In this document: positions 1 through 8,923 of the stretch, one piece after another | How positions within the stretch are numbered: position 1 is the first letter of the stretch | How the letters are laid out: each line of letters opens with the position of its first letter | Assembly (NCBI RefSeq): GCF_001641615.1 | Contig: NZ_LRRU01000017.1 | Location: 163,060-227,059, forward strand | From: Pseudoalteromonas gelatinilytica | GTDB taxonomy: Bacteria; Pseudomonadota; Gammaproteobacteria; Enterobacterales; Alteromonadaceae | Reading direction: 5' to 3' | DNA: 64,000 nucleotides | Made by a program: the position numbers and the translations under genes | Notes under the pieces: model-generated | Told to the model about the DNA's origin: nothing | What the model saw: the letters and a program-made list of their open reading frames with translations, nothing else | The model's database searches: none

Positions 1-254
1 AGGTATTCAGGAGTTTCAATTCGCTGTAAGAGGTTAAATAGCCTCTTGTGGAGCTGCTCTAAGGTTGGCTTCGGGACTTGGACTTCTCGGCTTTTACCAT
101 TCTTTTGAATAGTGAATATTCGAAAATTATTTTCGTTTTCGGATAAGCTCCGTAAGGCTTTAAGGTCCATACCGAGTAACTCGGCTAGCTTCTTTTTTGC
201 CTGTAATCTATATAAGGGCGATTGTTCTTTGGGATAACGGTTCCGTGTTCTCAG
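1..254 (-). CDS. Retron-type reverse transcriptase, N-terminus (cut by window edge)
   Basis: About 84 codons are visible; the rest lies beyond base 1. The protein begins MRTRNRYPKEQSPLY, continues with LQAKKKLAELLGMDLKAL, then NGKSREVQVPKPTLEQLHKR and ETPEYL. This order (basic LxxLLG helix, K-x-R-x-I/V-x-V-P-K-P, H-x-R, I-x-x-P-x-Y-L) is the usual N-terminus of bacterial retron reverse transcriptases. The catalytic YxDD block would be outside the window. The frame opens just after a TAA and has no ATG before the LGM methionine; a CTG at 252-254 sits 7 nt after a perfect GGAGGA (262-267), so I infer a CTG start. It overlaps the small upstream gene by 47 nt, suggesting translational coupling. 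Group II intron or abortive-infection RTs are less likely alternatives. Confidence 0.75.
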   Translation of the reverse strand, partial: MRTRNRYPKEQSPLYRLQAKKKLAELLGMDLKALRSLSENENNFRIFTIQKNGKSREVQVPKPTLEQLHKRLFNLLQRIETPEY

Positions 255-474
255 TTTTTATTCCTCCAACGATATAGTTATCTAGAGGTCCCGAGCCATC
301 ACCCTCGACGAGCCACTCCAAAAAGTTGCCTATCGGGTCCTCAACCCATCTATAAAATCTATAGAAAGCCAAGAGTTTAGTAAGCCATTTACATGGCTTG
401 ACTAGATGTTTAACGACTTTACGTCGCTTTATTCGGGTCTGTTCTTCTTTGCTTGGGTCGTCTGTATTAGACAT
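208..474 (-). CDS. Small protein upstream of the retron RT, unknown function
   Basis: An 88-residue protein: acidic start, a basic patch (IKRRKVVKHLVK), an aromatic amphipathic stretch (WLTKLLAFYRFYRWVED) and no clear motif. It ends inside the start of the reverse transcriptase gene (47-nt overlap in another frame), so the two are probably co-translated. Several retron types carry a small accessory protein beside the RT, so a retron accessory or DNA-binding role is possible. I do not recognise the family and assign no function. The ATG at 472-474 is preceded by a GAGGAT Shine-Dalgarno-like sequence. Confidence 0.55.
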   Translation of the reverse strand: MSNTDDPSKEEQTRIKRRKVVKHLVKPCKWLTKLLAFYRFYRWVEDPIGNFLEWLVEGDGSGPLDNYIVGGIKTENTEPLSQRTIALI

Positions 475-507
475 AACTTTATCCTCATGGTTACCGGGGC
501 GATTGCC

Positions 508-640
508 ACCGTCTCACTCGTAACTTAAGGACGGGAGAAAAGAACAGTTTTTATCCTCCAGATTCCAAGACCGTTCGTTTCTCACCGAACGGCCTGCACG
601 TCATTCATTGATACATGTCATACGAGTAATACGGCGACAC
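508..640 (-). ncRNA. Candidate retron msr-msd RNA region
   Basis: The leader upstream of the small ORF and RT can fold in the minus direction. A 5' segment at 621-634 (CCGT-ATT-ACTCGTA) pairs with a 3' segment at 510-523 (TACGAGT-GAG-ACGG) through 7+4 bp with a 3-nt internal loop. Inside lies a perfect 7-bp hairpin (CCGTTCG / CGAACGG, 571-592). Retron RNAs usually lie just 5' of the RT and are closed by an a1/a2 inverted repeat, so position and layout fit. The enclosed length (about 100 nt) is short for a retron RNA and I cannot place the branching guanosine, so this is a hypothesis only. Confidence 0.3.
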
Positions 641-784
641 GAAGAACGGATAAGCGCGCAAAGGGTTAGGGTTTTATCCCTTCGGAAACTAACGTTTCCC
701 AATAGTATGAGATTATTCCCGCTTTCCAAGTAACATCATTATGGGGGGCGTTTGTTTATTAATCAATACAAGGGAGTTAAATTT

Positions 785-818
785 CTCTAACTCATTTTTG
801 GACAAAAATGAGTTAGAG
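785..818. repeat. Perfect 16-bp palindrome between hybrid kinase and retron leader
   Basis: Arms 785-800 (ctctaactcatttttg) and 803-818 are perfect reverse complements with a 2-base centre. It lies downstream of the stop of the hybrid kinase gene. There is no clean T-run on either side, so it is not a textbook intrinsic terminator; a terminator, a retron RNA stem or a cruciform remain possible. Confidence 0.6.
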
Positions 819-903
819 CCAACGGGCGGCTCAATACAATTTCATAAGGTGGTAACGCTCTTATTAGATATTAGACCTCGCCTCTTTTAGGCTTAAGCTG
901 AGT

Positions 904-3900
904 TTACTTGTTAGAAGTTGTACTTTTTTTAACATCCTCTACTAACCTAGGTATCATTTGTTCAACAGAGGCTAGCTGAGTGCCGATATCCAAATTACCT
1001 TTCTCTGCTATCACCTCAATATCAGAGAATAACTCTCTTAATTTGTTAGCGCTTATTTCACCACACATCCCTTTTAACGCATGCGCTATTTGACGAACTT
1101 CTTCACTATTCCCTTGTTTGTGTTGCTCTATTAGTTCCTGCACTTTAATAGGTGCTTTTACAACAAACACTTCACAAATTTTGTTTAGTAAGACTTCTTT
1201 ATTTAATAATCGTGCAAGGGCTTGTTCGCGATCCCATAGCTTTTCTTCTTTGAGTTCACTTTCTACTTGAGGTATTGCTCTAGGTTGCTCCTCGTAGCTT
1301 GATAAAGACCATTTGACGACCTTTTTTAATACTTTAACTGCTTCAATTGGCTTACTCACATAATCACTCATCCCCACGGCTAAGCATTTTTCCTTTTCAC
1401 CTGCCATCGCGCTTGCAGTCATTGCAATGATAGGAATATCAATAAAAGACTCTCCAGCTTTTCCTGTGCGTATTTTTTCACACACTTGATAACCATCTAA
1501 AATTGGCATTTGGCAATCCATCAGTATGCAGTTTATTTGCTTCTCATTTGTGTTGTAATGATTTAAAAGTTCAATTGCATCCTGTCCATTACTTGCTGTT
1601 AAAATATTGATTGGCAGCTCATCTAATGCGCCTTTAGCAACCTCAATGTTTATTTCGTTATCATCGACAATCAATACCGTACACTCTTTTAATTGCTCAG
1701 TGATATCACCTGAAAGTTCAAAGCCGCTGGTTTCAGAAAGTAGATATAATGGCTCACTTTTCGGCACTTCGTAGCCCGCTACTTGCACCAGCTCTGTTTG
1801 GGTTATCGGTTTGGTGATTTGAGAAACTTTTGATGCAATACCTTTAGGGAGTGGGTTTCCTGGTTGATGAAGTGTTATAAACTGAGCGCTTTGGTTATTT
1901 TTGCTTAAAACTTCAATGATTGAACCTATGTTATTAGTAGTATCATCTTCATAGTCTAAGAACACGTAGTCAAAAGCTTTGCTTTTATGTGCACCAAGTT
2001 CCGCCATAGAGCATGTGCTGACAATACCTCCCTGTAAACTGATTGCCTTATCTAAAACTTCCCAAATATTCTGATTACTGCTCGCCACCAAAATTGCTTT
2101 ATTCTCGTAACATTTTACAGGAACCTGAATGCTTTCTGCATTGCAGCGAACTTTAATATTGAAGGTGAAAACACTGCCCTGATTTAAAGTTGAACTGACA
2201 GAGATGTCTCCATCCATTAATTGGCATAATTGTTTACAAATAGACAAGCCAAGTCCGGTCCCCCCAAACTTTTCTGATATTGCTGTACTTGCCTGCTGAA
2301 ACGCATCAAATAATTGTCCTTGTGTACTAGGCGCGATCCCTATTCCAGTATCTTGGACCTTCACTTTTAAATTGTGTGTACCTTCTGATATGCGCTCAGA
2401 ACTAACAATGACTTTGATATAGCCTTTGTCAGTAAATTTTATCGCATTACTGATTAAGTTATTTAAAATTTGGGTGAGTCTGAGCGGATCTGTTTTAACA
2501 TTTTCACAGTTTAAGTTACTGGTATCTAAGTATACATTTAACCCTTTATCAAACGCTCGAATAGCACTCGATTCAACTAGCCTTTCAATTAGCAGTTGTA
2601 GATTGATTGTTTTAAGATTTAGATCAAGTTTACCTGCTTCGATCTTTGATAAATCAAGTATGTCATTAATTAATAGATTTAAGTTTGACGCACTTAGATC
2701 CATCATTTCAACAAGGTTTCGTGATTTATCAGACAATTCTTCTCGTTTTAAAATATTTAAAGTACCAATAACTCCATTTAGCGGAGTACGAAGCTCATGA
2801 CTGATGTTCGAAATGAATGCACTTTTTATATCGCTATGCTTAATAGCATCATCTTTGGCCTCTGCAAGCGCTTGAGTACGCTTTCGAACTTTCGCTTCTA
2901 GTTCTGTATTTAATCGTTTTACTTTTATCTCTGCATCTTTTTCTTTTGTTATATCTCTAATAATTAAAGCAAGTCCTATTAAGGTACTGTGTTCAGAAAA
3001 AACGGGGCTAACAGATACAGCGTAATGAAGCGTTGTTTCGCCAAATTGCTCAGATAATTCATCTTTAATTTGTGATTTAGAACTTTGAATATCATTAATG
3101 TAGGTGTGGGTGGGTAATTTTGAGAGAAACTCAATGTCTATTGCTGGTTTCCCTAATGCTGTCACTTTAGAAATTGATAACAAACGCTCCGCTGTATTAT
3201 TTATACTTGTTAACTCCCCCTCTAAATTTAACCCAACGATTGCATCGATAGACCCATCAACTATCGCAGACGCTTCTCTGCGGGCTTCTGCTAGTAACTG
3301 ACTCCTCGTTGCATTCCTATAAAACATTATAAGCAATATAGAAGTGAAAACACCAATAGCTGCTAGGAAGCTATAAGTAATTTCTCGCTTCTCATTAATT
3401 AACATTTCTATGTACTTTTCAGGCACTAAAAGATTAAAGTTGATGTAACCATACTTATTTCTAGGCCTTGTATTCACTTTTGTAGAATGTACATAAAACT
3501 GCAGTTCAGGGTTAAGTTTTGAAGTTACCTTATAGAGCCCCTGATATTGAACTTTCTGACTATAAACTTTATCCCACGTTATTTCAGGGTTTAAGTCTCT
3601 TGAAAATTGATATTCTTCTACAGGATGGTAAATAAAGTCACCTTCAGAGCTACTAATGACTAACTCCGAGTAATCGAAAACTGTCTGTTTAAGATTATTA
3701 ATGAGTGAATTCGCATTTACATTCATAATTAAAAATGCATATCGCTTTCCTTTATCACTAAAGATGGGAATAGAAAAACGTAACATTGGCTGGTAAGGAA
3801 AAACAATTTCACCAAATTCTTTATTTAAAGTAAGTGGCGACATGTAAATTTGATTCGTTTCAAGCTGAGAGCTTGGTAAAAAGTATGGCTCACCGCTTTT

Positions 3901-4377
3901 AGCTTGCAATGAGTAATCAGGTACAGCCTCTACAGATGCACCTACCCGTTGCACGCGTATTAACTCTTTACCCTCGGCTGTAACAGCAACAATACGAAGT
4001 TGCTCAACTGCAAGGTTATTTTCCATAAAACCAATAAATATGGTTTCTAGACGCTCTTTCCATTGGTTGTATGTAGTACCATCGTATGGATCAATTCCAT
4101 CATTAAATTCCGCTCTTGGTAAACCAGATATGGGGGGAGTCGAGTATAAAAAGCGGAGATCAGATTTTGACTCAGCAATTGAACTAGTTACTATTTCTTT
4201 TAAGCGCTCTTGAGTCTCAGTAAACTCTTGGTCAATTGAGCCTAAAACATCATTTTTAACGTGCCCTTCAAAAAAATAAACTGCGAATAAGCCAAAAGTG
4301 CAAAACACAAAGGAAACTACTGTTAAAAATACCTTCGAACCAACAAAACTTGCACCACCTTTATCATGAATATTCAT
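904..4377 (-). CDS. Hybrid sensor histidine kinase with periplasmic Cache-like sensor, PAS, REC and Hpt
   Basis: An inner-membrane hybrid kinase of 1157 residues. Order: TM1 (about 15-36), a long periplasmic region resembling a double-Cache sensor (about 40-335), TM2 (about 340-360), PAS (about 370-480), a short coiled coil, HisKA with SHELRTPLNG (phospho-His at H527), HATPase with NLISNAIKFT, DTGIGI and GGTGLGLS, a degenerate receiver-like segment, a true REC (VDDNE; phospho-Asp D954 in MDCQMP) and a C-terminal Hpt (H1099 in AHALKG). All relay residues are present, so it could pass phosphate His-Asp-His to an external regulator. It starts 1 nt after the stop of the previous kinase gene and is the last gene of the signalling operon. 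Confidence 0.9.
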   Translation of the reverse strand: MNIHDKGGASFVGSKVFLTVVSFVFCTFGLFAVYFFEGHVKNDVLGSIDQEFTETQERLKEIVTSSIAESKSDLRFLYSTPPISGLPRAEFNDGIDPYDGTTYNQWKERLETIFIGFMENNLAVEQLRIVAVTAEGKELIRVQRVGASVEAVPDYSLQAKSGEPYFLPSSQLETNQIYMSPLTLNKEFGEIVFPYQPMLRFSIPIFSDKGKRYAFLIMNVNANSLINNLKQTVFDYSELVISSSEGDFIYHPVEEYQFSRDLNPEITWDKVYSQKVQYQGLYKVTSKLNPELQFYVHSTKVNTRPRNKYGYINFNLLVPEKYIEMLINEKREITYSFLAAIGVFTSILLIMFYRNATRSQLLAEARREASAIVDGSIDAIVGLNLEGELTSINNTAERLLSISKVTALGKPAIDIEFLSKLPTHTYINDIQSSKSQIKDELSEQFGETTLHYAVSVSPVFSEHSTLIGLALIIRDITKEKDAEIKVKRLNTELEAKVRKRTQALAEAKDDAIKHSDIKSAFISNISHELRTPLNGVIGTLNILKREELSDKSRNLVEMMDLSASNLNLLINDILDLSKIEAGKLDLNLKTINLQLLIERLVESSAIRAFDKGLNVYLDTSNLNCENVKTDPLRLTQILNNLISNAIKFTDKGYIKVIVSSERISEGTHNLKVKVQDTGIGIAPSTQGQLFDAFQQASTAISEKFGGTGLGLSICKQLCQLMDGDISVSSTLNQGSVFTFNIKVRCNAESIQVPVKCYENKAILVASSNQNIWEVLDKAISLQGGIVSTCSMAELGAHKSKAFDYVFLDYEDDTTNNIGSIIEVLSKNNQSAQFITLHQPGNPLPKGIASKVSQITKPITQTELVQVAGYEVPKSEPLYLLSETSGFELSGDITEQLKECTVLIVDDNEINIEVAKGALDELPINILTASNGQDAIELLNHYNTNEKQINCILMDCQMPILDGYQVCEKIRTGKAGESFIDIPIIAMTASAMAGEKEKCLAVGMSDYVSKPIEAVKVLKKVVKWSLSSYEEQPRAIPQVESELKEEKLWDREQALARLLNKEVLLNKICEVFVVKAPIKVQELIEQHKQGNSEEVRQIAHALKGMCGEISANKLRELFSDIEVIAEKGNLDIGTQLASVEQMIPRLVEDVKKSTTSNK

Positions 4378-4378
4378 A

Positions 4379-6637
4379 CTATGTCCGTTCGATATTTGTT
4401 CTACACCACTTTAGCAAGATAGATCTTAAAGCGTCATACTCGAGTGGCTTTGCGATATAATCATCCATTCCGGCATCAAAACAGCGTTGCTTATCTGCAC
4501 TTAATACATTAGCAGTTAAAGCAATAATCGGCGTTTGTTTATATGCTGATAACTCTCTGATTTTTAAAGTGGCTTGCGGACCATCTAATACTGGCATTTG
4601 CATATCCATAAAAATGATATCAAATACACCTAGTTCACATTGCTCAACAGCTTCCTGACCATTATTTGCCATATTTATAGAGGTGATATTAAATTCATTA
4701 AGCATTGCTTCAATCACTATCTGATTAATGTCATTATCTTCAACAACAAGGGCATTAATATTAGATAAATCTATATCTTCTTTAGGTTTAGTTAATAAAA
4801 CATCTTTGTGATCTAAGTCCATTGAAGATAGTATGCGCTTTGCTTTTAAATCAAAATAAAAGTGAGATCCCTCTCCCAATACACTTTCAACTTTAAGTGG
4901 TGCTTCCATCAAATTTAATAATTTATTTGATATAGTAAGGCCCAACCCTGTACCACCAAAACGTCTTGTAATAGACGTATCTGCCTGAGAAAATGCTTCA
5001 AAAAGTGTACTCAAGTGCTCACTTGCAATCCCGATCCCTGTGTCTGAGACATTAAACGTAAGCTTTACTTCATCAAGCCCAATCTCTTGTATGTTTACTG
5101 TTAACGAAACACTGCCTCTCTCTGTGAACTTTACAGCATTCCCCAGCAGATTAATTAATACCTGCTTTAAACGTGTTTCATCGGCCAAAAACGCCAGCTT
5201 TTCAACTTCCGGAGTTGTAGAGATATAAAGCTGAATATTCTTACTATCTGCTTGTTCCTGAAATAGGCGCTCAAGCTCCTCTAAAAGATAGCTTAAATCT
5301 ACTGGTTCAGACTCAAGTTCAATTTTTGAAGCCTCAATTTTACTCAAATCAAGAATGTCGTTAATAATCACTAATAAGCTAGCACCTGAAGACTGTATGA
5401 GGTGTAGCATTTTGCTTTGCTCTTGTGTGAGTGTCGTGCGGCTCATCTGGCGAGCCATGCCTAAAATACCATTCATCGGTGTTCTAATTTCATGGCTCAT
5501 GTTTGCTAAAAACTCTGACTTAACTTTTGTTGTATGCTCAGCACTTTGCTTCGCTTCAGATAGGTCTTTACTTAGCTCTCTAAACTTATTAGCTGCCTTG
5601 GCTAAAATACCAATTTCGTCTTTTCTTTTTAAATCATAAATTTGTGCTTCCAAATCTCCGTCTAAGAAATGTGTGAAGCTATTTGTTAAGCGTTTAATCG
5701 CACGTGTAATTTGCAAGTGAAAGAATGCTGATAAAGAGACAATGTAAATAACAACTATCAAAGCAAGTACATTTAAAATGCTTTTTGTCATTGAAACCGT
5801 CTTTTGAGCATCCCGTTTTATTTGTTTTAGCTGAGTTAATGAATCTTCCCTTAAGCTATTCGCAAGCGTACTAAATTCAATTGCATCTCCAGCCATTACT
5901 ACATTTACTAAGCTTAAATAGTTTCGATTAGCCTGAACACTTTTTGAAAAAGTATTTCGATAGCTATTAGACAAATCGATCATATTTTTAAATTTAGATT
6001 TATCTGCAACGTTTTTAGATAGCGAGTTCAGTATTTTTTCAACTTCAGCTCTTTTAGCATAATCTTTTTTTGTTAAAAATTGATAAGCATCACGATGCAG
6101 CATATGCCATAGGTTAAGGTACTCTGTAACAAACAACTTCTCATTTGTATCAGTAGCCTTCGCTTTTAAATTTTCAAGAAGTGAAATTGCGTTCAAATAA
6201 ATTTGCGGTAATTCTTTTTCAATTAAGTCATTCCGTCGTGTAAAGCGAAATGTCAGTACTTTTAAATTAGCGCCATAACGACTTACAAGCTCCGTCATAC
6301 CATCAAGATGAATTTGAATACTTTCTGCGCCTTTTACTACATTAATTTCAGCTAATCGCTTTTCAATACTGTCAAAATTTTCCATGATTTTTTTAAAAAC
6401 GGGTGCACTACCTGATGCACCATAAACTGAGATATCCCTTTGCATCTCAACAATATCTTTATTAATTTTTAAAATATCTACAGCATAGTTGCTAATCTTA
6501 CCGATGTTATTAAAAGAGTCCTCAATCGTTTTAAGCCTTTGATTCATAATCAAATAACTCGCGCTCATAGCGACTAAGACAAGCACCATTGCTAGCGACA
6601 TTTTGACAGCAAGAGATTTTGAAAAAAAACTTAACAA
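4379..6637 (-). CDS. Hybrid sensor histidine kinase with helical periplasmic domain, HAMP and REC
   Basis: A 752-residue membrane kinase. TM1 (about 12-30), an all-helical periplasmic domain of about 250 residues, TM2 (about 287-310), HAMP, HisKA (SHEIRTPMNG, H382), HATPase (NLLGNAVKFT, DTGIGI, GGTGLGL) and one REC (VEDNDIN; phospho-Asp D678 in MDMQMP). The TM-helical-TM-HAMP-HisKA-REC layout recalls TorS-type sensors that read a periplasmic binding protein, which fits the binding-protein gene directly upstream (9-nt gap). There is no Hpt here; the next kinase of the operon carries one. Which ligand it reads is not visible. Confidence 0.9.
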   Translation of the reverse strand: MLSFFSKSLAVKMSLAMVLVLVAMSASYLIMNQRLKTIEDSFNNIGKISNYAVDILKINKDIVEMQRDISVYGASGSAPVFKKIMENFDSIEKRLAEINVVKGAESIQIHLDGMTELVSRYGANLKVLTFRFTRRNDLIEKELPQIYLNAISLLENLKAKATDTNEKLFVTEYLNLWHMLHRDAYQFLTKKDYAKRAEVEKILNSLSKNVADKSKFKNMIDLSNSYRNTFSKSVQANRNYLSLVNVVMAGDAIEFSTLANSLREDSLTQLKQIKRDAQKTVSMTKSILNVLALIVVIYIVSLSAFFHLQITRAIKRLTNSFTHFLDGDLEAQIYDLKRKDEIGILAKAANKFRELSKDLSEAKQSAEHTTKVKSEFLANMSHEIRTPMNGILGMARQMSRTTLTQEQSKMLHLIQSSGASLLVIINDILDLSKIEASKIELESEPVDLSYLLEELERLFQEQADSKNIQLYISTTPEVEKLAFLADETRLKQVLINLLGNAVKFTERGSVSLTVNIQEIGLDEVKLTFNVSDTGIGIASEHLSTLFEAFSQADTSITRRFGGTGLGLTISNKLLNLMEAPLKVESVLGEGSHFYFDLKAKRILSSMDLDHKDVLLTKPKEDIDLSNINALVVEDNDINQIVIEAMLNEFNITSINMANNGQEAVEQCELGVFDIIFMDMQMPVLDGPQATLKIRELSAYKQTPIIALTANVLSADKQRCFDAGMDDYIAKPLEYDALRSILLKWCRTNIERT

Positions 6638-6646
6638 TTTACTTCC

Positions 6647-7915
6647 TTATGCGTTAAGTAGTTCATACCACTTATCTAAACTGTAATCATAATTTGGCAT
6701 CACAGTATTCCAAACCGCAATATTCGAAAACCGTTTAATATAACTGCCACCATCCCTTATTTCGCCTGCTTTAATAGATACTTTTCCATCTGTTCCCTTC
6801 AAGTCAGTTGACGCTTCTTGTCCTTCATACCAATAGTTCCACTCAGGTTTAGACATAAGCGGTTGGCTACGACTAGGGTTAGAAATGTAATATCCTTGCC
6901 TTGCTATAAATGCACCTGGGTAGCCAGATAACCACCAGTTCATATACTCATACGCAGCATCTTTAACATGCCCATGGGTATTTTTTGATAAACACATAAC
7001 TCCATGCCATGCTCTGTAACCTTCTTTTGGCGATGCATAAGTTACTGGAATGCCTTGCCCATTTAGCGCACTGACACCTGGTGAGAACATACTTTGAATG
7101 GTCACTCGGTTCATTTTCATAAAATCAACCGATTGCGGTACTGACGTCCAAAAGCCTGAAAAATGACCTTGGCGTTTCTTTTCAAATAAAACGGCAAATA
7201 ATTGGTCAATCTCGGCAATAGTCATATTGCCGAAATCATTAAATTTCATTAATCCTTTAGCTTGAGCAGCGAGAGCAGCGTCAAAAATGCCTATTGTTGG
7301 TGCATTGACTAATGCTACTTTCCCTCTATTCTTTTCATCTAATAACCATGCCCAAGATTCTGTTTCGTAAGGAATGCCTTTTTCAATAACATTCGTGTTA
7401 TAGCCAAATGAATCGACATTATGTACATAAGGCATGAAGCTAATTAATTTGGATGGTGTTTCTCCTAACGAACCATCCGGCTGTGCATAAAGAAGCTTAT
7501 TTGGTGAATCGCCTGCACCTAACTTTGCATCCGGTACAATTTTGCCAGTCTTGGTAAGCGGGTTTATTTCATCCCAATAAACGAGTCTATCAACCTCGAT
7601 TGGCTGGATTGCATCAGCTTGCCACAAAATATTAATAGAGTCAGACCATTGTTCATACAAATCAAAAGAGCTAGGGTCTGCTGCTGCTTTTTGCAAAACT
7701 GAGGCACTACCCATAGGTGAAAACTCAATGTTTATACCTAGTTCGCGCATTGCTCTTTGTCTAAGCTCTTCTTGCAACGTAACATGTGTTCCCATTACAC
7801 GAAGGGTTACTTTGTTCTTTGCAAAAACATAAGGGGCTTTAAACGCAAGTGTTGATGCCGCAGCACCAACACCGAGTGTTTTTAGAAAATCTCGACGCTT
7901 TTGGGAATGTTCCAT
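6647..7915 (-). CDS. Periplasmic solute-binding protein (Tat-type signal) of the signalling operon
   Basis: A 422-residue extracellular solute-binding protein of the PotD/Fbp-like ABC type. The N-terminus has a twin-arginine-like signal (KRRDFLKTLGVGAAAS, then a hydrophobic run and a likely cut near VFA). I chose the ATG at 7913-7915; the frame stays open to a TTG at 7945, but that would place ten residues before the signal. No permease or ATPase gene is nearby; the neighbours are sensor kinases and c-di-GMP proteins. I therefore infer a sensory rather than transport role, delivering a ligand to one of the kinases in a TorT/LuxP-like way. Ligand unknown. Confidence 0.75.
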   Translation of the reverse strand: MEHSQKRRDFLKTLGVGAAASTLAFKAPYVFAKNKVTLRVMGTHVTLQEELRQRAMRELGINIEFSPMGSASVLQKAAADPSSFDLYEQWSDSINILWQADAIQPIEVDRLVYWDEINPLTKTGKIVPDAKLGAGDSPNKLLYAQPDGSLGETPSKLISFMPYVHNVDSFGYNTNVIEKGIPYETESWAWLLDEKNRGKVALVNAPTIGIFDAALAAQAKGLMKFNDFGNMTIAEIDQLFAVLFEKKRQGHFSGFWTSVPQSVDFMKMNRVTIQSMFSPGVSALNGQGIPVTYASPKEGYRAWHGVMCLSKNTHGHVKDAAYEYMNWWLSGYPGAFIARQGYYISNPSRSQPLMSKPEWNYWYEGQEASTDLKGTDGKVSIKAGEIRDGGSYIKRFSNIAVWNTVMPNYDYSLDKWYELLNA

Positions 7916-7999
7916 TGTATTTCTTGGTAAGTTAACAATCTCCAAAGTATAGGCTATGTTCCTGAGGTTTCTACAAAAAGCAGTAAAAAAAAACCTAAA

Positions 8000-8923
8000 T
8001 CAATCACAAAAACTAAGCCTAAAACAGTTTCGCCCATCACTTTTAGCCGCATAAAGCGCTTTATCTGCGCAATTAATTAGCTCATCAAAGCTCACCTTAT
8101 TTTGATGCTCATAGATAACCCCACCGATACTGACTGTCGCGCGGCCCCAAATAGACTTAACATGCGGGATATTAATCGTCTCAAGCTCAGTTGATATACG
8201 GTCACATATGAATTTAACACCTTCGAAGTCAGTGTATGGCAGTATGATAAGAAACTCCTCGCCACCATATCGTATTGCTATATCTTGAGGTCGTTGAATA
8301 GAACGTTCAATAACATCAGCAATTAGTTTCAGGCAAGCATCTCCTTGCGGGTGCCCGTATTGATCGTTGTATAACTTAAAGAAATCTAGATCAAGCATTA
8401 GCAAACTGAACGGTTTCTTCTCTCTTGAAGTTTGTTTAAAAACATTAGCAACTTCAAGGTCTAAATAGTGACGGTTAAATAAGCCTGTCAATGAATCTTT
8501 ATAGGTAAGCTCTATTAGTTTTTCTAATCGAAGTTTATTCTCTAAATGATTTTTCGTGCGGTGTATCAATGTCGATGCAGTAATAGGTTTACCAATAAAA
8601 TCAGAAGCACCAGCTTCCCAGCATGCATTTTGGTATTCCGTGTCGTAAGTCGAAGTGATGAAAATTATTGGGATATTTTCGAATTTAGCTTTAGCCTTAA
8701 GTCGCCTACAAATATCCAGACCACTTATATCCGGCAAATTAATATCTAGTAAAATCAAATCTGGAAGTAAATCCTCACAGGCTTCTAAAACAGCCTGACC
8801 AGAAGAGTATGCATCCACGGAAAAATGATCTTCTAAAATAACTCCTAAACTTAGCCTTACCATCTCATCATCGTCAACGATGAATACTTTACATTGTGAT
8901 AAGGGCTTTAAACTTAAGGGCAT
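8000..8923 (-). CDS. Response regulator with diguanylate cyclase output (REC-GGDEF)
   Basis: A 307-residue cytoplasmic protein. N-terminal REC (VDDDEMV; phospho-acceptor in LLDINLPD) joined to a GGDEF domain whose active-site loop reads GGEEF, with an intact inhibitory RxxD (RPQD) five residues upstream. It should make cyclic di-GMP when phosphorylated and be subject to product inhibition. This is the PleD/WspR style of architecture with one REC. Its start overlaps the end of the upstream REC-GGDEF-EAL gene by 10 nt, indicating coupling. It is a plausible output for the hybrid kinases encoded downstream in the same operon. Confidence 0.9.
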   Translation of the reverse strand: MPLSLKPLSQCKVFIVDDDEMVRLSLGVILEDHFSVDAYSSGQAVLEACEDLLPDLILLDINLPDISGLDICRRLKAKAKFENIPIIFITSTYDTEYQNACWEAGASDFIGKPITASTLIHRTKNHLENKLRLEKLIELTYKDSLTGLFNRHYLDLEVANVFKQTSREKKPFSLLMLDLDFFKLYNDQYGHPQGDACLKLIADVIERSIQRPQDIAIRYGGEEFLIILPYTDFEGVKFICDRISTELETINIPHVKSIWGRATVSIGGVIYEHQNKVSFDELINCADKALYAAKSDGRNCFRLSFCD

